From Pseudomonas sp. GCEP-101 (GTDB taxonomy: Bacteria; Pseudomonadota; Gammaproteobacteria; Pseudomonadales; Pseudomonadaceae): 64,000 nucleotides of DNA. This document shows, piece by piece, positions 43,185-51,852 of the stretch (positions within the stretch are counted from its first letter, which is position 1; each line of letters starts with the position of its first letter). The DNA lies in the NCBI RefSeq assembly GCF_025133575.1, contig NZ_CP104011.1, forward strand, positions 3,542,965 to 3,606,964, given 5' to 3'. Under the pieces are notes generated by a model that saw only the letters and a list, made by a program, of their open reading frames with translations, did not search any database and was not told the origin of the DNA. A program made the position numbers and the translations under genes.

Positions 43185-44309
43185 ATGCCAATCCAGACCC
43201 TTTCCCGCCTTGCCGACCTCGACGCCCGCCAGTGGGACGCCCTGCTGCCGGACGATCAGCCGTTCCTGCGCCATGCCTTCCTCTGCGCCCTGGAGGACAG
43301 CGGAAGCGTCGGCGGTCGCACCGGCTGGCAGCCGTCACATCGCGTATTGCTGAACGACGACGGGCGCCTGCTCGCCGCCGCGCCGGCCTACCTGAAGAGC
43401 CACTCCTACGGCGAGTACGTGTTCGACTGGAGCTGGGCCGATGCCTGCCTGCGTGCGGGTATCCCCTACTACCCCAAGCTGCTGGTGGGCATTCCCTTTA
43501 CACCGGTGGGCGGCGCCCGCCTGCTGGGCAGCCCGGAGGCGGCGCTGAGCCTGGTCGGCGCGCTGGCGGGGGAGGTGGACGAGGGGCATTGCTCGGGCGT
43601 GCACGTGAACTTCACCGATGCGGCCGCTGATGCGCTGCTCGGCTGCGCGGAAGGTTGGCTGCCGCGCCTGGGCTGCCAATACCACTGGAACAACCGGGGC
43701 TACCGTGACTTCCAGGATTTCCTCGACGCGCTCAGTTCGCGCAAGCGCAAGCAACTGCGCAAGGAGCGCGAGCAGGTCGCCGGGCTCGGGCTGGATTTCG
43801 TCTGGATGGAAGGGCGTGAGCTGTCAGAGACGCACTGGGACTTCGTCTATGCCTGCTACAGCAGCACCTACGAGGTGCGCGGGCAGGCGCCCTACCTGAG
43901 CCGCGCATTCTTCAGCCTGATCGGCGAACGCATGCCGGAGGCGATCCGCGTGGTCTTCGCCCACCAGCGCGGCCGGCCCGTTGCCATGGCCTTCAGCCTG
44001 CTGGGCGGCGACACGCTGTATGGCCGCTACTGGGGCTGCCTGGCGGAGTTCGACCGCCTGCACTTCGAAACCTGTTTCTACCAGGGCCTGGACTTCGCCA
44101 TCGGCCACGGCCTCAAGCGCTTCGACGCCGGCGCGCAGGGCGAGCACAAGCTGATCCGCGGCTTCGAGCCGGTGATCACGCGCTCCTGGCATCGCCTGGG
44201 GCATCCGGGCCTGCGGGAGGCGGTGGAAGAATTCCTGGTGGGGGAGCGGGCGGGCATCCTGGCCTACGCCGAAGAAGCCCGCGCGGCGCTGCCGTATCGC
44301 CAGGAGTAA
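43185..44309 (+). CDS. FemAB/GNAT-like protein (DUF482, peptidogalycan type)
   Basis: This protein of about 374 residues fits the DUF482 (PF04339) family, which has the GNAT/FemAB fold. Characteristic segments are PFLRHAFLCALEDSGSVGGRTGWQPSH, the SYGEYVFDWSWADA region, FLDALSSRKRKQLRKEREQV, and LKRFDAGAQGEHKLIRGFEPV near the C-terminus. Biochemical role is not established; FemAB relatives transfer amino acids onto lipid-linked peptides. No clear ribosome binding site distinguishes ATG 43185 from an in-frame ATG at 43155. Confidence 0.82.
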   Translation: MPIQTLSRLADLDARQWDALLPDDQPFLRHAFLCALEDSGSVGGRTGWQPSHRVLLNDDGRLLAAAPAYLKSHSYGEYVFDWSWADACLRAGIPYYPKLLVGIPFTPVGGARLLGSPEAALSLVGALAGEVDEGHCSGVHVNFTDAAADALLGCAEGWLPRLGCQYHWNNRGYRDFQDFLDALSSRKRKQLRKEREQVAGLGLDFVWMEGRELSETHWDFVYACYSSTYEVRGQAPYLSRAFFSLIGERMPEAIRVVFAHQRGRPVAMAFSLLGGDTLYGRYWGCLAEFDRLHFETCFYQGLDFAIGHGLKRFDAGAQGEHKLIRGFEPVITRSWHRLGHPGLREAVEEFLVGERAGILAYAEEARAALPYRQE

Positions 44310-44317
44310 CGCATTTC

Positions 44318-44395
44318 GTAGGAGCGAGCTTGCTCGCGAACCCGCGCAGCACAGGAGCTTTCGGTCAGGCTGTTCGCGAGCAAGCTCGCTCCTAC
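44318..44395. repeat. REP-type perfect 24-bp inverted repeat between convergent genes
   Basis: Arms 44318-44341 and 44372-44395 are exact reverse complements, starting GTAGGAGCGAGC. The loop is 30 bases. It lies between the stop codons of the DUF482 gene and cytochrome b561, so it may act as a bidirectional transcript end. Confidence 0.85.
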
Positions 44396-44421
44396 AGATT
44401 CCCGCCTTGCGGGCGGAGGGG

Positions 44422-44985
44422 TTACTCCGGCTTTGCCTCGCCCTTGCCCGGCAGCATGCGCACCAGGGTGTTGTCGCGGCTGATGTAGTGGTGGAACAGC
44501 GCCGCCAGGGCGTGGATGCCGATCAGCCAGTAGCCGAGCACGGCGATGGTCTCGTGCCAGTACTTCACCTGCTTGGCCAGGTCCGGATTCTTGCCCACCA
44601 GGTGCGGCAGCTCCAGGCCCCAGAACGGCACGGGCTTGTCGGCGGCGCTGAGGATGATCCAGCCGGCCAGCGGCAGGCCGATCATCAGGCCATAGAGCGC
44701 CAGGTGCGCCAGGTGCGCCAGGGCCATCTGCCAGGCCGGCGGCGCCGGAACGATCGGCGGGGCGGGGTAGATGAAGCGGCCGATGATGCGCAGCCAGACC
44801 AGCACGAACACGGAGAGGCCCAGCATGAAGTGCCATTGGGAGAACAGCGCGCGGGTGTCGCTGCCTTTGGGGAAGTTGGTGCGGTACTCCATGCAGAAGT
44901 ACGTGGCGGCGATCAGCACTAGCATGATCCAGTGCATGGCGATGGACAGGCTGCCATAACGGGACGGGGTCTTGGACAGGCTCAT
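44422..44985 (-). CDS. Cytochrome b561
   Basis: This 187-residue four-helix membrane protein belongs to the bacterial cytochrome b561 (CybB/YodB) family. Candidate haem-ligand histidines are His18 (IAMHWIM), His52 (QWHFMLG) and those in the fourth helix region (WHETIAVLG, IGIHALAALFHHY). It would transfer electrons in the inner membrane, probably from quinol to periplasmic acceptors or oxidants. It is transcribed toward the DUF482 gene. Confidence 0.9.
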   Translation of the reverse strand: MSLSKTPSRYGSLSIAMHWIMLVLIAATYFCMEYRTNFPKGSDTRALFSQWHFMLGLSVFVLVWLRIIGRFIYPAPPIVPAPPAWQMALAHLAHLALYGLMIGLPLAGWIILSAADKPVPFWGLELPHLVGKNPDLAKQVKYWHETIAVLGYWLIGIHALAALFHHYISRDNTLVRMLPGKGEAKPE

Positions 44986-45093
44986 GACGGTTCCTTGTGT
45001 GACTCGGGGAGCGTGACGCCCCGTTCTGGCGACGGAGCTATCGGTGTCAGCATAGAGCCTTCAGCCTGCCTCAGGCACCGTGAAGGCAAAGTG

Positions 45094-45119
45094 AAAGGGC
45101 CGCGATGTGCGGCCCTTTT
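45094..45119 (-). terminator. Rho-independent terminator after virJ
   Basis: AAAGGGCCGC-GATGT-GCGGCCCTTT, 9 bp below the virJ stop codon. A/T runs on both sides allow function on either strand. Confidence 0.8.
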
Positions 45120-45127
45120 GATGTCGG

Positions 45128-46402
45128 TCAACCCTCGTCGGCGGTGGGCTGCCGTGAGCGGATGGCATTCACCAGGCGCTTGGCCAGGGCCGGGTAGTCC
45201 TCGTCGAAGTGGTGGCCGCCGGGCAGTTGCAGGTTCTCGCCCACGGCCTGCGGCTGGGTGCAACCGCTTTCGTCCTTCTCGTCGATGCCGTACACGCAGA
45301 GCACTTTCGGCGCCGGCAGACGGGCCATTTCCGGGCCGGTGGCGGCTTCCTGGCCGGCCTTGCCGAGCCAGCCCTGCACCTCGATCTCGAAGCTGCCGCT
45401 GCGGGCGAAGGCCAGCAGGATCACCGAGCTGACGTCCTTCTTGGCGTCCGCCGGCAGACGGTTGTAGATCGCCGGCAGCACGTCGGCGCCGAAGGAGTAG
45501 CCGGCCAGCACGAAGTGCTTGGCGCCCCATTTCTCGCGGTAGTGCTGCATCAGCAGGGCAAGGTCGGCGGCGCTCTGTTCCGGGGTCTTGTGCTCCCAGA
45601 AGTAGCGCAGCGCATCGACGCCCACCACCGGATAGCCGAGCTCGGCCATCTGCGCGGCGACGTCGCGGTCCAGGTCACGCCAGCCGCCATCGCCGGAGTA
45701 GAACAGGGTGACGGTTTCCGACGGCTTGGCGGCCGGGACTTCCACCACCGGCACGCTGTCGCCGCCGCCTTGCAGCAGCTGGCGCAGCTGGTCGGCGAGC
45801 ACCTTGGGCAGCGGCGTGTCGTAGTCGGTGATCACCGTCTCGGCGTTCTTCAGGCCACGGGCGAAGCGCGCGCTGGCGTCGTCCGGGTTGTCGTTCCAGG
45901 CGGCCAGCCAATGGCCATGGGGCGTCGCGGTCGGCAGCGGCGTGGCGGCGCAGTCGGGTTTTTCCATGGAGAAATCGACCGACAGCGCCTTGGCCTTGTC
46001 GTCGGACTGCCCGGCGAGCCAGCGCAGCGCCCAGGCGCTGCCCGGGCCGATGCCGGCGACCAGGGTCGGCTGGCCGTCGAGCAGTTCGCTGGCAGCCTTG
46101 ATGCGCGCCTGCTGGGCGGCGCAGTCGTTTTCCGGGAAGACGAACTGCACCACGCGGGCGCCGCTGTCGTGGGCCAGGGCCAGCAGTTGGCCGTCGTCGA
46201 GTTTCTGGTCAGCCTTTACCGCAAGCAGAACACGGGCGTTCGGCTGCTTGCCGGGGATGGCCAGGGCGACGGCGCTGCCATCGGCGAGCTGGCGGTGTTC
46301 CAGCGAGGCCTGGGACGCCGGACGGCTCCACAGCAGCAGGCCGACGGCGAGGATGATCAGCAGGAGGAGGGCGAGCAGGTGTCGCCAGCGTCGTTTCAAC
46401 AT
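45128..46402 (-). CDS. virJ: AcvB/VirJ-family aminoacyl-phosphatidylglycerol hydrolase
   Basis: This 424-residue protein has an N-terminal membrane anchor or signal (residues 8-25) and two alpha/beta-hydrolase-like halves. The second half is the VirJ domain: FYSGDGGWRDLD, the nucleophile elbow AGYSFGADVLP, and a final GGHHFDEDY. In P. aeruginosa the homologue next to mprF hydrolyses alanyl-phosphatidylglycerol in the periplasm, balancing MprF. The ATG begins one base after the mprF stop codon, so the two are translationally coupled. Confidence 0.88.
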   Translation of the reverse strand: MLKRRWRHLLALLLLIILAVGLLLWSRPASQASLEHRQLADGSAVALAIPGKQPNARVLLAVKADQKLDDGQLLALAHDSGARVVQFVFPENDCAAQQARIKAASELLDGQPTLVAGIGPGSAWALRWLAGQSDDKAKALSVDFSMEKPDCAATPLPTATPHGHWLAAWNDNPDDASARFARGLKNAETVITDYDTPLPKVLADQLRQLLQGGGDSVPVVEVPAAKPSETVTLFYSGDGGWRDLDRDVAAQMAELGYPVVGVDALRYFWEHKTPEQSAADLALLMQHYREKWGAKHFVLAGYSFGADVLPAIYNRLPADAKKDVSSVILLAFARSGSFEIEVQGWLGKAGQEAATGPEMARLPAPKVLCVYGIDEKDESGCTQPQAVGENLQLPGGHHFDEDYPALAKRLVNAIRSRQPTADEG

Positions 46403-46403
46403 A

Positions 46404-49037
46404 TCAGCGTTTTACCAATCCACTCAGGCCGCCTGCGATGAGGGCGGCCGTATCGGCCAGGGCCACCAGCGGATCCAGTCCGGCGGGCACGGCCAGGTAA
46501 CGGGGTTCCCAGTCGGGCTGGAACTTGTCCTTGAAGCGTCGCAGCCCCTGGAAATTGTAGAACTGCTCACCCCGGCGAAAAACCAGCGCGCCGAGACGTT
46601 GGGTCAGCGGGGCGCCGCGGCGCGGCTGCAAGCCGGCCAGGGGCACCATGCCGAGGCTGAAGCGGGTATGCCCGCTCTCCTTGTAATGCAGGATCAGGCC
46701 GAGCATGAGGAACTCCATGGTCAGCTTGGGCGCGTCGGGGGCCACGCGCATCAGGTCGATGCTCGCCAGCTCCTTGCCGGAGGTTTCCAGCAGGTTGGCG
46801 AAGGCCACGGCGCGGCCCTGGAAACGGACCACGACGACGCGGAAATAGTGCAGGTACTCGGGGGTGAAGCGGCCGAGGGAGAAGCCCTTTTCGCGGACAT
46901 TCTTGCCGCCCAGCCAGGCATCGGAGATGGCGCGCAACTCGTCCATCGGCGCCTGGCCGGCATCGTGGAACTCCAGGCTCAGGCCGTCGCGCTGGCCCCG
47001 GTTCCAGGTGTAGCGCAGGTCCTTCATCTCCTTGCCCTTGCTCTCCAGGTCGAAGCGGCGCAGATCGACCCGCGCCTCCTCGCCGAGCTTGAGCGCGGTC
47101 AGGCCGATGTCCATGTACAGCGGCAGGTTCTCCGCGCGCACCTGGTAGAACACCGGGCGCGCGTGGTGCAGGTCGCAGAGGTCGCGGAACTGCCAGATCA
47201 GCTCGGCGCGCGCCTGGGCCGGGCCGACCGGGTCGAACAGTGCCACCAGGCTGCGGCCGCGGCGCGCATACATCAGGAAGGCATCGTTGCCTTCGTGGAA
47301 CAGCAGGGCCTTGTCGCCGGACAGGGCCAGGCCGCCGTCAGGCTGCGCGGAATTGGCCAGGATGCCGGCGGCGATATCCAGCTCCTCGCGGGTCGGCGCA
47401 TGGATCGCCGGCGGCGCGGTGCGCAGCAGCCAGTACAGCGCCAGCGCGGCCAGCAGCAGGCAGCTGCCCAGGGCGGCGCGCAGGCCGCGCGGGGCGTCGG
47501 CGTCGAGGGCGAACTGCCACCAGAGCTCCTGGCTGTAGGGCACGTCCTGGTAGGCGAACAGCAGCAGCCAGATGGACGCGGCGATGACGCAGGCGGCGGC
47601 GCCCAGGTAGAGCGGCGAGAAGGGCAGGTCCATCAGGCGGCTGCGGCGGTAGAAGGCGCTGCGGAAGATCACCAGCAGGGCGGCGGTGAAGCTCAGGATC
47701 AGCGCTTCTTCCCAGTCGAAGCCCTTGAGCAGCGACAGCCCGGCGCCGGCGATCAACAGGCCGAGGGTCAGCGCCCACGCGGCGGAAAGACGGCGCCGCA
47801 GGCCGTAGGCGAGCAGCAGGCAGAGCACGCCGATCAGGCTGGCGGCCAGGTGCGAGGCATCGATCAGGCGGTGCGGCACCAGGAAGCCGACTTCGTCCAG
47901 GCGGGTATCGATGGACGGCGTAGCGCCGGAGAACAGCAGGACGATGCCGGAGATGAACACCAACAGCGAGAGGATCTGGGCGGCGAAGCCGGAGGTGATG
48001 CGCACGGCCTGCTTGGCCACCAGGATGCGGCGCGCCTCCAGGAACAGCAGCAACAGGCACGCGACGATCAGCGGCAGCACCACGTAGATCAGGCGGTACA
48101 GCAGCAGCGCGGCGGCCAGCGGCGCGGCGCCCAGTTGGCCGGCGAAGGCCGCCAGGAGCACCGCTTCGAACACGCCGACGCCGCCCGGCACATGGCTGAG
48201 CACGCCGGCAGCCAGGGCGATCAGGTAGACCAGCAGGAAGGCGCCGAAGGGCGGTGCTTCGGGCAGCAACAGGTAGAGCACGGTGGCGGCAGCGGCCACG
48301 TCCAGCGCGGTGATCAGCAGTTGCAGCAGCGACAGGCGCAGGCCCGGCAGGCGCAGCGTGCGTTTGCCGAAGCGGACCAGGTGGCTGTCGGGGGAGGGTT
48401 GTTCCGGCAGGCGGCGGCGTTCGACGGCGACCACCAGCAGCAGGCAGAAGGCGATGATCCCCAACGCCAGCACGGCCACCAGCCATTCGGGCAGGTGCAG
48501 GGCCAGGGAAGCGTCGGACAGATCGCTCAGCGCCGCCAGCGCTGCCAGCACCGGCAAGGCGCAGCCCAGCGAAAGGCTGGCGAACAATGTCATCAGGGCG
48601 ACGTCGCCGGCGCCCAGTCCCTGGCGGGCATACAGGCGATAGCGCACCGAACCGCCGGACAGCATCGACAGGCCGACGGCATTGCCGATGGCGAAGGCGG
48701 AGAAACCACCGGTCAGCAGCGCCGGGGTGGGCAGCTTCACGCCGGCGAAGCGGCTGGCCGACCATTCATAGCCCAACAGGAACAGGAAACCCACCACCGT
48801 GGCGGCGAAGGCGCCGAACAACGAACTACTGGGAACGTCGAGCAGGGCGTCGTGCAGGGAGTAGGCGTCGATGTCGCGCAGCAGGTGATAGCAGGCGATC
48901 AGCGCCAGGCTGAACAGGACCAGGGTCACGCCCAGGCCGAGTGCCTGGCGGTTGGCATGGACCCATTCGAGCCAGGCCGCTCGGGGCTGCGCGTCGTCTA
49001 GGGCAGGGGTATCGGGTGTGGCAGGGTTGGCGCTCAT
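46404..49037 (-). CDS. mprF: MprF aminoacyl-phosphatidylglycerol synthase/flippase
   Basis: This 877-residue protein has an N-terminal flippase part with about 14 membrane helices and a C-terminal cytoplasmic DUF2156 domain (about 530-870) with KALLFHEGNDAFLMYARRGRSLVALFDPVGP and FSLGMVPLAGL. It transfers an amino acid from aminoacyl-tRNA to phosphatidylglycerol and flips the lipid outward, lowering net negative charge. In P. aeruginosa the product is alanyl-PG; the specificity here is inferred. GAGG lies before the chosen ATG (MSANPATPD). virJ follows in the same transcript. Confidence 0.93.
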   Translation of the reverse strand: MSANPATPDTPALDDAQPRAAWLEWVHANRQALGLGVTLVLFSLALIACYHLLRDIDAYSLHDALLDVPSSSLFGAFAATVVGFLFLLGYEWSASRFAGVKLPTPALLTGGFSAFAIGNAVGLSMLSGGSVRYRLYARQGLGAGDVALMTLFASLSLGCALPVLAALAALSDLSDASLALHLPEWLVAVLALGIIAFCLLLVVAVERRRLPEQPSPDSHLVRFGKRTLRLPGLRLSLLQLLITALDVAAAATVLYLLLPEAPPFGAFLLVYLIALAAGVLSHVPGGVGVFEAVLLAAFAGQLGAAPLAAALLLYRLIYVVLPLIVACLLLLFLEARRILVAKQAVRITSGFAAQILSLLVFISGIVLLFSGATPSIDTRLDEVGFLVPHRLIDASHLAASLIGVLCLLLAYGLRRRLSAAWALTLGLLIAGAGLSLLKGFDWEEALILSFTAALLVIFRSAFYRRSRLMDLPFSPLYLGAAACVIAASIWLLLFAYQDVPYSQELWWQFALDADAPRGLRAALGSCLLLAALALYWLLRTAPPAIHAPTREELDIAAGILANSAQPDGGLALSGDKALLFHEGNDAFLMYARRGRSLVALFDPVGPAQARAELIWQFRDLCDLHHARPVFYQVRAENLPLYMDIGLTALKLGEEARVDLRRFDLESKGKEMKDLRYTWNRGQRDGLSLEFHDAGQAPMDELRAISDAWLGGKNVREKGFSLGRFTPEYLHYFRVVVVRFQGRAVAFANLLETSGKELASIDLMRVAPDAPKLTMEFLMLGLILHYKESGHTRFSLGMVPLAGLQPRRGAPLTQRLGALVFRRGEQFYNFQGLRRFKDKFQPDWEPRYLAVPAGLDPLVALADTAALIAGGLSGLVKR

Positions 49038-49160
49038 CGGGCACCTCAAACGATTTAGCGCGACAGAGTAGGGGCACTGACGCGAATTCCCAAGTCCCCG
49101 GAAGAGTATTTTCCTGATCCGTGAGACGCCACCCGTGGGCGAGATTTTTTGGCCGCAACG

Positions 49161-49190
49161 AAAAAAGCCACTCCTAAGAGTGGCTTTTTT
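49161..49190 (-). terminator. Terminator of tRNA-fMet copy 1
   Basis: AGCCACTC-CTAA-GAGTGGCT with an A run on its left that becomes the U tract on the minus strand. It lies 10 bp beyond the tRNA 3-prime end. Confidence 0.88.
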
Positions 49191-49199
49191 CTTGGTGTC

Positions 49200-49276
<77 letters not shown>

Positions 49277-49282
49277 GCGGCA

Positions 49283-49310
49283 ATTCTACGCAGATGACGG
49301 CCTGTGTCAA
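49283..49310 (-). promoter_or_regulatory. Promoter of tRNA-fMet copy 1
   Basis: On the minus strand TTGACA (49305-49310) and TAGAAT (49283-49288) are 16 bp apart, placing the start just before the tRNA. Confidence 0.85.
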
Positions 49311-49355
49311 ACGGTATTTTCGTTTTCGATCAACAATTTAACTCGCGCGCAAACG

Positions 49356-49384
49356 AAAAAGGCCACTCCGAAGAGTGGCCTTTT
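49356..49384 (-). terminator. Terminator of tRNA-fMet copy 2
   Basis: GGCCACTC-CGAA-GAGTGGCC flanked by A and T runs. It sits between copies 1 and 2. Confidence 0.88.
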
Positions 49385-49393
49385 CACGGTGTC

Positions 49394-49470
<77 letters not shown>

Positions 49471-49476
49471 TCGGCC

Positions 49477-49504
49477 ATTCTACGCGGGTGAAAGGTCTTG
49501 TCAA
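49477..49504 (-). promoter_or_regulatory. Promoter of tRNA-fMet copy 2
   Basis: TTGACA (49499-49504) and TAGAAT (49477-49482) on the minus strand, spacing 16 bp. Confidence 0.85.
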
Positions 49505-49548
49505 TCGATATTTGCCGTTCGATCAATAATTTAAATCGCGCGCAAACG

Positions 49549-49577
49549 AAAAAGGCCACTCCGAAGAGTGGCCTTTT
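49549..49577 (-). terminator. Terminator of tRNA-fMet copy 3
   Basis: GGCCACTC-CGAA-GAGTGGCC, same stem as the copy 2 terminator, with an A run at its left end. Confidence 0.88.
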
Positions 49578-49585
49578 CCTGTGTC

Positions 49586-49662
<77 letters not shown>

Positions 49663-49668
49663 GCAGCC

Positions 49669-49696
49669 ATTCTACGCCCGTGGGGCTTCCTGTCAA
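49669..49696 (-). promoter_or_regulatory. Promoter of tRNA-fMet copy 3
   Basis: TTGACA (49691-49696) and TAGAAT (49669-49674) on the minus strand, spacing 16 bp. Confidence 0.87.
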
Positions 49697-49880
49697 CGGA
49701 AATCGGAAAAAAGTGATTTTCTATCAACTATTTAGCATGTGAAGGCGGGGACGGGGGATCGCTTCCCAGGCGGGATTTCATGCCTGTGGATAACCGAAAC
49801 GACGTCCGCTTGCATTATCATGGACGGGTTTCCCGCCGCCTCGTTGGGCGGCGACCGATGGTGATGCAGGCGCCTTCTTC

Positions 49881-50939
49881 GTGACGTTGCAGAGAAAGAT
49901 CATCCACATCGATTGCGACTGCTTCTATGCCGCCATCGAGATGCGCGACGACCCCAGCCTCGCCGGCAAGCCGCTGGCCGTGGGTGGCTCGCCGGACAAG
50001 CGTGGCGTGGTCGCGACCTGCAACTACGAGGCCCGCGCCTATGGCCTGCACTCGGCCATGGCCATGCGCACCGCGGTGAAGCTGTGCCCGGACCTCACCA
50101 TCGTGCGCCCCCGCATGGACGTCTACCGCGAGACGTCACGGGAAATCCACGCGATCTTCCGCGACTACACCGACCAGATCGAACCGCTGTCCCTGGACGA
50201 GGCCTACCTCGACGTGACGGGCAGCGAGCGATGCGGCGGCAGCGCCACGCGCATCGCGCGCGAAATTCGCCAGCGCGTCTGGGAAACCCTGCATATCACC
50301 GTGTCCGCCGGGGTGGCGCCGAACAAGTTCATCGCCAAGATCGCCAGTGACTGGCGCAAGCCCAACGGCCTGTTCGTGGTGACCCCGGACGAAGTGGACG
50401 GCTTCGTCGCCGAACTGCCGGTGAAGAAGCTGCACGGTGTGGGCAAGGTGACCGCCGAAAAGCTGGCGCGCCTGGGGATTCGCACCTGCGCCGACCTGCG
50501 CGACTGGTCGCGCATCCAGCTGGCCAAGGAGTTCGGCAGTTTCGGCGAGCGGCTCTGGGGGTTGTCGCGAGGGATCGACGAGCGCCCGGTGCAGGTGGAC
50601 AGCCGGCGCCAGTCGATCAGTGTGGAAAACACCTTCGACCAGGACCTGCCGGACCTGGCCGCCTGCCAGGAGGAGTTGCCCTCACTGCTGGGCGAACTGG
50701 AGCGGCGCATGACGCGCCTGGATGCCAGCTACCGGCCGGGCAAGCCGTTCATCAAGCTGAAGTTCCATGACTTCACCCAGACCACCCTGGAGCAGGCGGG
50801 GGCCGCGCGGGATCTGGAGAGCTATCGGCTGCTGCTGGGGCAGGCCTTTGCGCGCGGCAACAAGGCGGTGCGGCTGATCGGCGTGGGCGTGCGCCTGGTG
50901 GACCTGCGCGGCGCCCACGAGCAGCTCAGTCTGTTCTAG
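49881..50939 (+). CDS. dinB: DNA polymerase IV
   Basis: This 352-residue Y-family polymerase performs translesion synthesis. The catalytic carboxylates are visible as Asp11 (HIDCDCFYAAIE) and Asp106/Glu107 (LSLDEAYLDV). The helix-hairpin-helix thumb is at LHGVGKVTAEKLARLGI. The extreme C-terminus, QLSLF, is a beta-clamp binding motif. The start is GTG. I found no CTGT-N8-ACAG LexA site in the 200 bp upstream. Confidence 0.95.
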   Translation: MTLQRKIIHIDCDCFYAAIEMRDDPSLAGKPLAVGGSPDKRGVVATCNYEARAYGLHSAMAMRTAVKLCPDLTIVRPRMDVYRETSREIHAIFRDYTDQIEPLSLDEAYLDVTGSERCGGSATRIAREIRQRVWETLHITVSAGVAPNKFIAKIASDWRKPNGLFVVTPDEVDGFVAELPVKKLHGVGKVTAEKLARLGIRTCADLRDWSRIQLAKEFGSFGERLWGLSRGIDERPVQVDSRRQSISVENTFDQDLPDLAACQEELPSLLGELERRMTRLDASYRPGKPFIKLKFHDFTQTTLEQAGAARDLESYRLLLGQAFARGNKAVRLIGVGVRLVDLRGAHEQLSLF

Positions 50940-50954
50940 CGGGGCAAGCGGCGA

Positions 50955-51353
50955 TCAGCTTTCCGGCTTCATGCGCATGGCGCGGCCGCTGGCGGGCCAC
51001 AGGCGCAGTTCGCCGTCCTCGGTGATGTCCCAGCGTTGCACGTCGCCGAGCATCTTGAGGAACTGCTGTTCCTGCTCCATCACCAGGTCCGCGCAGAGCT
51101 TGCGGGTGGCGCCGGGCTGGCCGAAGGTCAGCTGGTCGCCTTCGAGCTTGTAGCTGGCGAACCAGTGGTTGCAGCCGGCGCTGCCGTAGGCACGGCCGTT
51201 GCCGTCCAGGGTCAGGCTGATGTGCGTGTAGTCGATCAGCGGGTGGACGCCGATCCAGCTGACGCTGTAGGTCTGCTCGACTTCGGGTACCGGCTTGCTC
51301 GCGCAGCCGGCCAGGGCCAGCGCGGCGCAGGCGCTGGCGATCAGGGTTTTCAT
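50955..51353 (-). CDS. META-domain (HslJ-like) lipoprotein
   Basis: This 132-residue protein starts with a lipoprotein signal peptide whose lipobox LALAGC places the lipidated Cys at residue 18. The rest is a META domain, with SWIGVHPLIDYTHISLTLDGNGRAYGSAGCNHWFASY as the conserved core and a final WDITEDGELRLW. META/HslJ proteins are linked to stress and antibiotic tolerance without known activity. AAGGAG precedes the ATG. The start overlaps the stop of the preceding gene by ATGA, so the two form an operon. Confidence 0.87.
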   Translation of the reverse strand: MKTLIASACAALALAGCASKPVPEVEQTYSVSWIGVHPLIDYTHISLTLDGNGRAYGSAGCNHWFASYKLEGDQLTFGQPGATRKLCADLVMEQEQQFLKMLGDVQRWDITEDGELRLWPASGRAMRMKPES

Positions 51354-51790
51354 GCGGTCTCCTTGCTCTGGCAATCCGGGCAGAGGTGGCGATTGCCGAC
51401 CTTCGCCCATCCGAGTTCGCCGATGCGCGCCTCCGCGGCCGGCTGCTGGGCGGCCTTGCCGAGGGTCGCGTCGACGGCGAATTCGAAATCCAGTGTAGCC
51501 GCGCAGCCGTCGCAATTGACCTTCCACTCGTGGATGGCCAGTTCACGGAATACCGGGCCCTTGGCCACGGCCATCCACTGCCCCGGCGGGTTGATCAGGT
51601 GGCGCACCTTTTCCACGTCCAGCGTCATGCTCAGGCTTTTGCTGCCCTTGAGGCTGACCAGCAGGGTGTCGCCGGCCTTGATCGAGCCGCCGATGCCGGT
51701 GACCTGGTAGCGGCCCGGAGTCAGCGCGCGGCACTCGTTGAGGGTGAATTGCGGGTTGAGCAGGGTGTAGCGGAAATCGTGCTGAGCCAT
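51350..51790 (-). CDS. Hypothetical protein with C-terminal zinc-ribbon-like cysteines
   Basis: This 146-residue protein is not a family I can name. Two CxxC pairs, CDGC near residue 93 and CPDC near residue 139, could bind zinc. The N-terminal half is beta-rich (RYQVTGIGGSIKAGDTLLVSL) and includes WKVNCDGCAATLDFEF. GGAGG lies before the chosen ATG. The stop overlaps the start of the META lipoprotein gene, so translation is coupled. Confidence 0.7.
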   Translation of the reverse strand: MAQHDFRYTLLNPQFTLNECRALTPGRYQVTGIGGSIKAGDTLLVSLKGSKSLSMTLDVEKVRHLINPPGQWMAVAKGPVFRELAIHEWKVNCDGCAATLDFEFAVDATLGKAAQQPAAEARIGELGWAKVGNRHLCPDCQSKETA

Positions 51791-51852
51791 GGATCCTCCG
51801 GGAAAGCGCGGCATTCTAGGGCGCGCGGCGCGCGGATGCGAGCGCCATCCGC

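Noticed and set aside
45828..49001. A 1057-codon open frame antisense to mprF and part of virJ
   Set aside because: The opposite strand encodes clear MprF and VirJ proteins. The antisense product is low-complexity Gln/Ala/Gly sequence with no family match.
49700..49880. LexA box upstream of dinB
   Set aside because: I searched for CTGT-N8-ACAG and found none. CTGTGGATAACC has no matching right half.
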